Assembly: GCA_018873245.2 (NCBI GenBank)
Contig: JAEMBT020000007.1
Span: forward strand, 6,603,129-6,667,128
Length of the DNA stretch: 64,000 nucleotides
Origin: Archegozetes longisetosus
Taxonomy: Eukaryota > Arthropoda > Arachnida > Sarcoptiformes > Trhypochthoniidae
Direction: 5' to 3'
Shown: positions 52,930-64,000 of the stretch, piece by piece
Layout of the letters: every line of letters starts with the position of its first letter
Position numbering within the stretch: the stretch's first letter is position 1
Program-made: the position numbers and the translations under genes
Notes under the pieces: generated by a model
What the model was told of the DNA's origin: nothing
The model's database searches: none
Seen by the model: the letters and a program-made list of their open reading frames with translations, nothing else

Positions 52930-55378
52930 CATTACTATTTAGTGCCTAAGAGTAATTGAATTTGATGTGTAAAACCATTTGAAATAAATTGAAAACTGAT
53001 TTAGCCTTTCAATACACAGATGAGGCGTTTATATTCAGGAAGAAAGATATTAAACTGCAGTATCCAAAAAATGTATTCGAACTTTACGGTCCGATCACGT
53101 TTGCATTGAATTGTATTATAATTTATTTACTTATCTTTTTCAGAGAATATCATAAAAGAAATTTTGGATACAATTTCGCCTTAAACTCGAACTTCAATAG
53201 AGGATAAAATAGTGAGAATAAACTCAAAACGTGGAATAGGAATCGATTTCACATTTTATAAATCCTTGGAGTCAGTTATGTATGTTTATGTTGAAAAAGT
53301 TTGTTCAGATACAGTCGGGGAAGAGAGTATGGAATGACTGGAATTATTTGAGATGAGGATCAGCTCAACATCGCTGCGATCAACATGTTATGACTGAAAT
53401 GACACTTTCTTACAATCACCTCAAACTTTTCATGAATTCTGTTCAGTTAGCTTTTATGGATTGGTTCACTTTTATGCTTTTTTTCTTACATTCTTTATCC
53501 AATCGATGCTCTTAACTGTATAATCAAAGAGTATATACTGACACTTATTCTTTTATGGACTATCGATGTTTGTTTTAAAGTTGTTTTTCAGATACTGTAT
53601 TAGAAATCAATGCCAATTCAAACGAACGAATTGACTTATCTTAGTGAATACCATTTCTGACAATAGACTCAATTTTGACAGAGTATAGAATAATGCGCAG
53701 AACAACAATTTAAGGCTAACTTCGAACAACATAGTTATTATGAAAATAATAAATTTTAAACAAAGGAATCATTGTATTAGTCATCCAAAAGTAAAATAAA
53801 TGTAAGAAATGTTGCAAGTATAATATTAGTTCTAGATTTTTTTTCGTACCTGGTTAGTGAAAATTTAAATTCTCGCTATTAAGTCATAAGCTTCACGCAT
53901 ACCTGTTTCGAACGGTTAGTTAATTTGAAATATTTTGAAAAAATATTTGAAAAAATAGTCGTTGAGGTACAAATTTTACAATTATCTTAAATAGTTTGTG
54001 GCTTTTAAAAAGATTGAGGTTGCTGATTTCGAATTTTTCACCTAAGTTTCAGGTTTAAATAACTTATGTAACCAAATATTTAGAGACTGAAAATATCAAA
54101 TTCAATCTGTTTTGACTACTATTCCTGAACAAAAATTGTTGCTGTGTTCAAATTAACTAAAATATAAATGAACTTACATATTGTTGGGTGAGTGCTAGAG
54201 TGGAGATACTATGAAATTATTTAAATTAGAGGTAGGACTTTATGGTACTTACCAGACGAGAACTTGAAGAAGACATAGAGAAAGTGAGTTTGAAGTAGAG
54301 GATATACCCGTATGTACTGTATAATCCGTATTCATAGTATAAATATATAGTCAAATAGTCAGATTTGTTCTACAGGCAAGGCCAAATTGCTTTGAACCCT
54401 CAGACTTTAGTTTAAGCTACTGTACCTAAGCAAGTTGCAAATGAAATTTGGCGATAGATTCAAATTTGGTTAGGTTAGTTTAAAAATAGAAATAGATTTG
54501 ATGAATCTCGAAAAAATCATGAATTCCGGCAGATTAAGCAAATTTGTTATGAAACTCTATTAAAGAAAAGAAATACTATTACTACCAAACTCAATACTAA
54601 ATGGCTTGTTGTAAAATAATATCGATCTCATCTTTCAATTTGTTCTCATATTTCAAACACTATGATCAGAATTTTGCTTGAATTGAGTTATCTTATTTGC
54701 TTTGTGTCCGAAAACTAGGTTTAGATTTTATTCTTTTCGATAAGTACTGATTCTCTCTAAAAGCCTTATTTGAGTTTGATTTCAATTTCATCTATGAAGT
54801 ATTAAATTAAGCCTACAGATATTGTTTCTTATATTCGCATTTGTTCAGATATGTTCAATAGAATAACGTTTGAAAGTGTCATTTCTACCTTTGCTTCTAC
54901 TTGCCATTAAGACATGTATTGATGCGTTTCTGACCAATGTTACGTCTAAATCAATATAGACCTTAATTCAATATTACAAAGTGTTCTCACAGAGCCCAAC
55001 CATAAACATGCGCCTTAATCAACAGTAAACTCTACTTTTTAGTTCAAAAATATTAATTATATAACGTGAAACTGGCATGGATTTTAGCTGCAATTAATTA
55101 TTTGGTACTTATTGTTGCAGATTTGGCTCTTCAATAATACTTTGTGTCAACTTAACATGTTAGCAATTCGCAACAATGTGGAGCAGATAACCAACTTAGG
55201 TCTATGCTTGTTTAGCTTCTTATAAACAATAAGCATTGAGTGGTCTTTAGATTTTCAGAAAATACATCAATTCATTCCTAACAAATCCTGTAATCTTTTC
55301 AAAACAAAAATAGTTATTCGATAAATTTGTTGCTCGCAAATCTCTTACACACATAATGTATAGCATCGCGTACTTGTT
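52930..55378. other. A+T-rich intergenic stretch, nothing identified
   Basis: Contains a somewhat G+C-richer spot near 53310-53400 and a GGTTAGGTTAG word near 54470, but no feature that I can name. Confidence 0.55.
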
Positions 55379-55608
55379 GAGTTCTTGTGATCGACAGAAT
55401 CTTGGATAGGTAGCTGTGAGGTTTGAGTTCTTGTGATCGACAGAATCTTGGATAGGTAGCTGTGAGGTTTGAGTTCTTGTGATCGACAGAATCTTGGATA
55501 GGTAGCTGTGAGGTTTGAGTTCTTGTGATCGACAGAATCTTGGATAGCTAGCTGTGAGGTTTGAGTTCTTGTGATCGACAGAATCTTGGATAGCTAGCTG
55601 TGAGGTTT
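55379..55608 (+). repeat. 46-bp minisatellite, exactly five copies
   Basis: Five head-to-tail copies of a 46-bp unit starting GAGTTCTTGTGATCGACAGA and ending GCTGTGAGGTTT. Copies 1-3 read GGATAGGTAGCTG, copies 4-5 GGATAGCTAGCTG; otherwise they look identical. After the last unit the sequence goes on GAGTTCCAACG. The junction word GGTTTGAGTTCCAACG recalls the B box of a tRNA-type promoter, so the array may have grown from part of a SINE, which is inference. The near identity implies a recent expansion. Confidence 0.97.
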
Positions 55609-55812
55609 GAGTTCCAACGTCAAACTCGTTCAGTCTTATGTCTAAAAATGCTTCTCCGTAAACACTAAATCTTTATCTCCATTTATTCACTTATTCATCT
55701 CCAAAATTATAACAATATTCTATTAATTGATTGTTAGCAAAACTTTCATCAAACATTCTGTTAGATTCATTCAGATTGAGATGGAAGTCGAGAAATTAGT
55801 ATAATTTATTAC

Positions 55813-55966
55813 CTTTAATGCATTAGTATTTCCGACTTTGAGTGTCTGAACCATAAAGCTGTCCATCTCTGCATTGAAGAGTACAATCATTACAAAGAAA
55901 GTGATAGCTATCACATATTGGATAATAAGCCAAATGATCTGCGATGCTTTCACAGCAGTACTTCAT
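55813..55966 (-). CDS. Orphan exon candidate encoding a membrane segment
   Basis: An open minus-strand frame reads KASQIIWLIIQYVIAITFFV, then MIVLFNAEMDSFMVQTLK, then VGNTNALK, and meets a donor-like AAAG|GTAATA at 55813/55812. It contains one strongly hydrophobic stretch of about 21 residues followed by a polar, acidic segment, and its base use is less A+T-rich than nearby DNA. The upstream acceptor is weak (possible cuts after ATGAAG or GCATCGCAG), no ATG start is obvious and no partner exon was found. I do not recognise the family. It may be chance. Confidence 0.25.
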
Positions 55967-58900
55967 ATTTACATCAGGAAATATCATAATCAATATTACT
56001 TGTGAACAAATATTGATACCAGTATTGACACAGCTATATACTAGGCGTTCGCTATAAACTGTCTGCTAAACCATACCTTTCCATGCCTTTAACTGCTCTA
56101 TACCTGCATTCACTCTTGGAATAACTCTGCAAATCTTAATGTTCATTTTTATTCATTTTATCTCTTATCAGTCGTTTTACGTAAGTTTTGTTTCAATCAG
56201 GAAGTTACTTCTGGAAGTCAAACAATACTAGTGATCTGACTGTAGCTTAGCACTACTTTTGCTGTCTATTCACTTATACGATGATTCTCAATGTGATTCT
56301 CAATGATAGGAAGTTCAAAATTAGAGTCACAATTCTATAATCAAATACACATTTAGTAGTAAATGCAAAGTTTCGAGCCCAAGTTGTGCTACAATTGAGC
56401 AACTGGTTAAAATTACTTTGACCATTGCAATCGTATTTATAGTTTGTTAGGTTAAGAAAATTGTGTAACTTTGATGAATTTGATTTGTATGAAAATGAAT
56501 TTTCTCTTTTATGGAGTTTTTTCTTAAGCTTTTGAATGAAGTTAAGAAGGTCTATGCCTCCTCGGTCCCTACAAGCTTTGCCACTGATAATCAATCAAAT
56601 AGATACAAGGAATAGATACAAGGTCTTCGCGAGGCATGGTTACAACTAAGAATTGATTTGACACAAGTTTCGCTAAATTCTCAATGGAATTTGTTGTAAA
56701 TTTATTGTTATTTCAAATTACGCTTTAGGAATAATAAATTTGAAACAAACACTTTTCAGAACAAAATTCTAGACAAATTCAAAATACTTTAAATTGATTT
56801 TTTAGCAAAAGGGATAAATAGAAGATAAGTCTCCTATCAGTGAAAACAGTTTGTTATCAAAACTAGAATTGAAAGGTATATGTGACTAATGTTTTCTTAG
56901 TCATGTTTTAGCTATAGTAAAATGAACTGAAACTCGATCGTTAAAATGCTATCTAAATTATTGATCTACTCATTAGTTTTGGTAGCTCAGGCAGAATCGA
57001 CTCAAAGCTTGCATATTTTGGCAGCGATAATGATTTTGGCAAACTGTTTTCAGTAATTTTTTGTATAAAACACTTGAAAATCCATATCTGATATCATATT
57101 GATCAATTTGATGTAAGTGATCAATTTAACGCTTTTTTCAATTAGACCTCATAGATTTGGATCTGAAAAAATTTGCTTCAACTTTTTTGAAACTCGTATG
57201 TCATTCTAATACATTAAATCGAATAATTATTACAACGAAAGCTATTTCCATATCTATTTTTATGATTAGGTAATTGATGTAATTTGTTGGACATGTTTAA
57301 GCTTTAATAATGTAAAGATCAGCCGATTGTAGGTTAGATTTCGATGAATGAGTTAATTGAGGCTGGTCCGAAAATGCCAATAAAAATCATTAATATTTGA
57401 TTAAAACAGTAAAATTGCTAGACGGTATATGAAATAAATAATGGAGAAAATTTGTCAGTAAACATATAAATGATAACAAATGGTTTCTAAGGCTGATACA
57501 TTCAGAATGCATTTAACCCTACGAACCGAATCTTTTCTTCAATCAAATATCAATCCATTTGGCTAACACCTAAACAAGTTACTACAAGTTTAACTATCAC
57601 TCGTGCATTCTAACTAATCCTAGTCGTATATTTTAATCATGTCATATGTCTTCAATAGAGTGCTACTACAAGTTACAGTAGTCAGAGAATACTACCATTT
57701 CACTAAGTATAACATGTTTGTTATGAGCTCATCGATTGGTCAGTTTCATTGAATTTTAGGTACAAGCCAACATTTAGTTTAACTTTGATTTTAAAAATAG
57801 GTAATCAACTTGTTAATAATCAACTCTATTAGTGAATCTCATAATTTGTCAAACAAGTGCCATTTAGAGTGAATCTAATTTATTTCTAAGGGAATAGTTC
57901 TTTAAAGGCATCGTCAGATTTGGGTTTCAAGTCAGGTTTGAATGTACATTCCCAATAGGTAGATAATTCAAACTTTTGCTGTATATCTCAAAGATTATAG
58001 CTTTATTTATTTAATATATTTATAACCATTATGAGGTCTAATAATAGTGACATTATTAGCATGGGTTAAATTATGTGTATCTCCATTATTCTACTAATAC
58101 GTGATTTTAGTCAATCATTCAATTGTTTTTAGAAATCTGAAACTAAAATTATTACCAGATTAATTGCTCTCACAATAAACCATAAATTAGTCCATTATAA
58201 CAATTAGTGATCGCTCAAACCTGATGCCTCGTAAAGCTGTAAGCCTTTACTTCCAGTTTTGATTATCGCAAAGATGTTTTTTCGTATCATAAGTACTGTA
58301 AAGAGAGTTAGCATATATTTTACGCGACAGACTCTTAGTACAGCAAATGACAGTTGACTGAGATTCAGCTATTCATATATTCAAACATTGAATGTTACAG
58401 CTTTGGCCGATGTGAAAAGTTCTACACTGATTTTGCTACGATAATCTGTTTGTACCATTTATTCGCAGCTGTTTTGACCATTTATGGCTTCAACTCTATA
58501 AAATATTATGTAAATCCTATACCAGACCAGCACTTTTTACATGATCATTTCTCAAATAAACTCTATTTATCTAGTTTTAATACTCAATTACTCGAAATAA
58601 TCCACAGACGACTGACTGTCCGAAGACTCGAAATTGCAAAATAAATCTTTTGAGAAATTCATGTCAAATAAGTGGAAGGATATTGAATTTTGCTTTCTAA
58701 CAATATCCTTCTATTGGTGTAAACCTTTTCCTGACAAGAAATGAAAAACAAGAATGAATTGACTTTTTATCCTCATTGATAACTGACTTCCGAGAAACCA
58801 AGAATTGAGTGAATTGAAAAGTTTCTTAAACTTTCATGTTTGGGACAGTGTCCGGAGTAAGGGTCTAACAGACTTCTTAAATTCAATTAATACTTCATTC

Positions 58901-60195
58901 AATCCTGTTTAAATGTTTTACACATCAATATATGTTGTAATCGAAGCTTTGACTGCTCTTCTAATATCTTCAAATATTAAAACCAAAAACTTGGCATTCA
59001 ATATCAAATTGTAATCATTTAGCTTCATTCACTAATAGAATATTTTTTGAATCTGAACCTCACGTTTGTGACCAAAACAACAAAACGTATACATTAAGAC
59101 ATTTACATATAAGCTTTGATTTGGGTTAATTATTCAACTCTTAACTAATGGCAAAATTATATAGAAATAAGACTTCAATAAGTCTTATAATCAAAAGTTT
59201 AATAGTATAAAAAACAAAAATAAGATATAAATGATTAGTACAAACTCTGACTCATATCAAACTGCATTCAAGTCAAGATAAGTTGAGGTCGAAAGTTGGA
59301 CTTAGCTCTAAGCTGTTGATAATCTTAAGTCCCTTCCAATTTAAAAGTAGTCTTCAATACTTCTTATAATCCTAAACTTAAGGTTCTTAAAAAAATACTG
59401 AATTAGTAGATCTGAACGACTAAAGCGGTAAATACAATATATAAGTACTAGTGCTTTAATAGTTAAGCCCTTTTTATATTTTTCGATAGAGAAGATACTT
59501 CTCTTTCAGTCAAAGCTTCAAACGAAAATTTGGTGAGTATAGTTCTTAAAATAACTAATATTGATTATCGTACAGCAGTCAAAATGATACTTGGACACAA
59601 GAATCAAGCATTAACTGAATTTAAGGATAAAGTGCGTTGGGTCCTTATTTCGGATACTTTTATCATTTCATTTACTTTAGTAATAGCTTTCAAATCTATA
59701 GAAAAACAAATTTGAATCTTATACTTTTTCAACATTTTCAACTAAAATATGTTATCTATAAAGTTGAGAATTTCATTCCAGATCATATGTAATTTAGGAA
59801 GCTATCAAATCATTGAATAAATACTTAAAATGAATTCAGTACAGAGTCCGTATAAATGAATACTTTCTACCCATTTTTGCAAATTGGAAAACATGAATGT
59901 CTCCATGTTTATGGTACTCACTTGGCTCTGTTTTTATTCACTTAAAATTGATGCATATTTCTAAAAATACTCCAAATTCACAAAAAATTCAAATTTTAGA
60001 TTGCATTTTAAGGTATCTAAGAATCTGTTCACTTTTAATCTAAACCAGTTTTTCGATTCAGTCTAGAGCTCTACTTATCATAAACTCATTCTGAAATAAT
60101 TGCTGAGAACTTACTTTCCTATTTTTTATTTGTATTCTTTTGACACCACCAAAATGTTTATTATCTATTCATTAGTAAGGCCATGAAATGTATTT
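55967..60195. other. A+T-rich intergenic stretch, only unsupported ORFs
   Basis: Holds open frames of 106 codons (56274-56594, minus) and 96 codons (58354-58644, plus) without conserved motifs, family resemblance or splice context. I treat them as chance. No repeats of note. Confidence 0.55.
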
Positions 60196-60442
60196 AAAAT
60201 ATATGTATTTATTCACAAATTATGTGTGAGGTAGGAGAGCGCTCCATTCCCTTTCTCCAATACTGTGATTATAAACGAAAGTTAGCAAAGATATATTTTA
60301 TGGATTGATCTACAATAATAACGTCAATCATTGATAAGCTGTAAAAGCATTGGCATAATTAGGGCAAATTTAGGGGGAGACAAACTTTAAGCATCTGGCA
60401 TATATGGGTGAATAGATATGTTTCATGGCTTTACTCATTAGA
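60196..60442 (+). repeat. Dispersed repeat family Y, copy 2
   Basis: Second copy of the repeat at 14509-14730, about 25 bp longer; see that entry for shared words. One copy lies inside the receptor intron and one upstream of the gene. Confidence 0.6.
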
Positions 60443-60650
60443 TCTCTGAATCTTCTCAACAGAACAAAGATGTGTAAACATGTGTTTAGTGTTTCGAAAG
60501 ACCGAATCTGAGTTTTATGCCTTTATTGCCAAAAGAAAAATTCTGGAAAGGTCTTGTTCATAAACATAAAGAAAACAATAGAGATGTTGAAGATTTAATT
60601 AAAACTTAATATTTAAGTAGTTCTTGCGCGAAACACTTGAACTGGTCGGT

Positions 60651-60726
60651 GAGTGCTACGAACTTCTATCTGTAATTGAAATAAGATTAGAGACAGCGCT
60701 TTACAGCACTGACCAGAGGATATATG
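60651..60726 (+). repeat. Dispersed repeat family X, copy
   Basis: Contains AGTGCTACGAACTTCTATCT, GTAATTGAAATAAGATTA, then GACAGCGCTTTACAGCACTG. This is the best-preserved link between the copy at 30952 (second half) and that at 25137 (first half). Confidence 0.6.
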
Positions 60727-62447
60727 CTTACAATCTCGCTAGCATTACAACTGTTTCAACTATACTTTATTGAGTATTAAAACTAAGATTAATATCAAGA
60801 TAAATATCAAAATGTGAAATAAACCAAACAAAAGCCCATGAAGAATAAATATGTTTTTGACACAGTTTGTTATCTAGAACAAATTCAGGAATGACAAACT
60901 CATGTCCAGTGTATCCGATATTTCAACCGAATAACCAAAATTAATTAATTATCAGAAGGAATATAGTCAACACAAAAAGTCAAATATCATTAAAACTAAT
61001 GTCATAATCTTTCGGCTTTTGATCGTGAGCTAAATATTGCATCCGAAAAAAATTCAATGCAAACAAATATCATATAAGCCGAAGAATACATTTTTTATAT
61101 TAATTTACGCAAACTTTAAAACAAACGAGAAAAGAGAATAGTTAAGAAGTTGATATTTTATGATTTAAGTGACAACTGTCTTGATCAAGCACTTAGTCTA
61201 CATTTTATAATTAGTGTGTCAACTGCTCAAAGTGGCCACTATTATTGTACTTTAATAACCATTATGAATTTAACATGCAGTCAATTATGAAGTCTGAGAG
61301 TTTATTTATTTTGTTAAATAATTAATGTATCTTAGTATGTGGTCTGCATATGTTGTGGTCTACATATTTTTATAGTCTAACTCACACAATCCTGTGTCAA
61401 CTAAGAATTTGTGCTTAAATTAACATTTTCTACGTTTAGCGCTAAACTTTGACATAAAATCAATAAAGTAACCTTTAGTCAACTGTTTTGTCTCATATAC
61501 CGTTCAAATAAAGGATCCAATGCCGCCAAATTATGGTTTTTGTTTATTTTTAGCAGAGCGTAGGTTTGGCCCAAGTCAATTTTCAAATTGTACAAATCAA
61601 ATTCTCAATCAAATAGGAATGAAAGGGCAGTAAAACTCGCATTTGATGGTGTTTCTTATGAAGTTCTTTATTCTTTTGTTGAGTTTTAAATTCAAATATT
61701 TTTATAAACTTTCTCCATAGGAAAGCAATAGTGAACGAATGCATGAGATTTTCCTTTAAATCTCATCTAATATTTCAATGTTTGTAAGTTCAGACTTTAG
61801 ATTGAACTCTATTTCTACGATCAATTCTTGAGAATCTAATGGAATTTTTTAATTTAGGAAATTGGATACACAGAATTTAGTTAAAATACAAAAATTTGAT
61901 CAAATATGCAAACATTGCTAGAGTAAAAGCTAGAACCAAAAATAAGCTCAACAATATGATTTTGTTTGACAGATAGCTTGCGCGAAATTGACTCTGTAAA
62001 TTATCAAACTAAATTATTAGACAGTATTTACGGAAGTAATGTTTAATCACTATAATTTCTTTATCTTCGATCAAAATTTCAAAGTTTCAATCTATTGTTA
62101 AAGAGCGGAACGACTCAGTTTTGACACATAGGACAAAAATCAATATCTATTTATTATTACAATCCAAACAAAACATCGGAAATTTTGCTCAACTTGCATT
62201 CATTAAAACAGATTATTTTCTTTGTACTCTTATCGTTATTATAATGTATCCAATCCTGTAATTTTGACTTGAGTCAGTTATTGTTCACATTTTTCAATGT
62301 GTGGTTAAGCGATAAGAATCTGAACTTCCTTTCAAGTTGACTTTTCTCCAAAGTTATCGATAGAGCTATTTTAAATCTAAATTTATGAATGAATTTATTT
62401 TTATTGGTTAATCTTTATATAAGATCAGAAGTGTGGATCAATAGAAA
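60727..62447. other. A+T-rich intergenic stretch, nothing identified
   Basis: No open frame, repeat array or terminal repeat that I can support. Confidence 0.55.
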
Positions 62448-62531
62448 GAAAGGTAAAACTGGTGTAAAATAAATGAGAAAGGTGAAACTGGTGTAAAATA
62501 AATGAGAAAGGTGAAACTGGTGTAAAATAAG
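62448..62531 (+). repeat. 29-bp tandem repeat, three copies
   Basis: Three units of GAAAGGTGAAACTGGTGTAA plus AATAAATGA at an exact 29-bp period; the first has GTAAAACT for GTGAAACT and the last is slightly short. Confidence 0.95.
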
Positions 62532-63908
62532 TAATCTTAAGATGAGTGCAATCTGTATAAAGAGAACAAAGTTATATAGTTATATAGAGTATAGTTAGAA
62601 ATCGATTTTAGATTTAGAAATGCAGAAAATAGAGTTATTAAGTTCAAATATTTTCTAAACTGGTCTGATTTTTTTCTGTAAAGAATATTATAACACTTTA
62701 TAACATATCCTAATAGGATGAATGATTGTCAAACCTCTAAACTCCTCCATTTTCTTCTCATATAAATGTTCAAAAGCAAAGTTTCTCAAATTTCTTTCTT
62801 AGCTTCTAATGCTTTACTAGTTTTTAGTGGAAAGACATGACATGAAAAATGCTTTTGTTTAAAGTTTCGTTTTGACAATACATTAAAAGTTGTGTATTTG
62901 ATTTTGTATTTTGTGCAAAAACGTCAAAATAGTTGACAGTGGCTAACATTAATATGGAGAAAAAAAATGTTTCAGAATCAAACTCATGATCACGTCTCGC
63001 AATACATTTCTACCATTATATTCACTTTTATCAACTTTTTCACACTTTTATTAACTTTCTTAATACTTGAGCTTCTATCAAATATTCCTATATTAGTAAA
63101 CATATAATTTATTTTCGATCTTTAGCTAAGTTCTAGTTTATTGGATTTTGCTTCAGTCAATATTATTGAGTCAATAATTGGCTGATTTTGTTGAGAAACA
63201 GATTTAAACAGTATTTACAGAAATTTAGTGAAGTTAAATAAGAAGACAAGCTTATAATATAGTTACTCTAAGTCCTCTTTATTTGATAGATAGCCTTCTC
63301 CATTGAAATCTCTAATCTATGACCAATTGGTTGACTTAAGATGTTAGATATTTAAAAACTAAATATCTCCTTCATTAGTTTTGTTCAACATTAATATTAA
63401 TAGTGAATATTTTCCCAAATGAAGTTATCAAATAAAACAGAGCTGATCAATACTTGCTTCAAGTATTGACTAAAACTTAGTTATATTTATAGTGCATTTT
63501 AAGATCTAATCGATTTTAACTGACGAAAGATCCAATGTTACTCTTGGTAGAGTAGAATGAGTAGCTAAATATTTATGAATATTTTATATGGAAGAACAAA
63601 ACGGATGTGAGAGAACAGATTTGGTTTGTTTAATCATATGAGGTTATGATTGATCTGTCTGAGAAATTCATTATTGTAAGAGCAGTGGAATACGATTTAT
63701 AAAAATAACCCATCGCTTTAGAAGTAGTGTCTACGCAACAGCTCTTTTCTAATTTCATGTCTAAGCTCTTCAATCGATACTAAATGTATGTCAGGCCTAG
63801 CATTAAGTGACCTTCAATTGTAAAATAATCAATGTGTGAATACCTTATTTGAGGGTATTTGTTACCTGAACGTCGTTTAAACGGTGTCTAATGACTTGGG
63901 AGTTAACT
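62532..63908. other. A+T-rich intergenic stretch, nothing identified
   Basis: No gene, repeat array or inverted repeat that I can support. Confidence 0.55.
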
Positions 63909-63987
63909 TATAGAGTAGATAACAATATATATGTCACTAACTTGTAGAGTACACAACAATATATATAACTATATATATGTTACTAAC
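63909..63987 (+). repeat. Two-copy repeat with TA-rich core
   Basis: TAGAGTA(GAT/CAC)AACAATATATAT followed by GT(C/T)ACTAAC occurs twice; the second copy has an extra ACTATATATA stretch. It lies at the window edge and may continue beyond it. Confidence 0.7.
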
Positions 63988-64000
63988 TAGATATCAAAAT

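Noticed and set aside
56274-56594. 106-codon minus-strand open frame, the longest outside exon 1
   Set aside because: No recognisable motif, no plausible start (it begins at a non-ATG codon) and no partner exons; not enough to call a gene.
58354-58644. 96-codon plus-strand open frame with hydrophobic segments
   Set aside because: A chemoreceptor-like look was considered, but no conserved motif, no ATG start and no flanking splice signals were found.

Overview
The window is animal nuclear DNA, most likely from an arthropod. It is about 70% A+T, has no bacterial gene density, has a GT/AG-spliced gene, a short run of the arthropod telomere word TTAGG, and the only convincing gene is most like an insect receptor. 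Its coding content is tiny: two exons, 825 coding bases in 64 kb.

Gene. Both exons lie on the minus strand and join in phase to give the first 275 residues of a class C G-protein-coupled receptor of the metabotropic glutamate family. Exon 1 (42776-43448) carries the signal peptide and the start of the ligand-binding Venus-flytrap domain. Exon 2 (11232-11383) carries the next 50 residues. They are separated by a 31,392-bp intron. The rest of the receptor lies beyond the left edge, so bases 1-11231 are the next, incomplete intron. The wording of the sequence and the loss of the arginine that holds the side-chain carboxylate of glutamate point to the non-glutamate branch typified by Drosophila mangetout (DmXR). 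A relatively G+C-rich patch at 43740-44100 with a strong splice donor may be a non-coding first exon and promoter.

Region by region. 1-11231: intron with a 100-bp homopurine tract, a decayed Mutator-like element (5285-6646) and small hairpins. 11384-42775: the giant intron, with a long fold-back element (16774-17259), a hAT transposase relic (29029-29560) beside a short hAT-like element (29590-30029), a possible solo LTR (32882-33239), a pogo/Tigger-like MITE (41020-41161) and dispersed repeats. 42711-42766: a hairpin just inside the intron donor. 44581-45231 and 48271-48489: two elements whose ends are arrays of about 15-bp units. 48530-50275: a block strongly enriched in TCGA with a fold-back inside it. 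50276-64000: mostly featureless, with a second copy of the pogo-like MITE, a 46-bp minisatellite, an orphan exon candidate and repeat copies also seen in the intron.

The most interesting points are the substituted glutamate contact in the receptor, and three otherwise unrelated repeats that share end arrays of 15-bp units around a CCGA core. I saw no tRNA, rRNA, CRISPR or second convincing protein gene.
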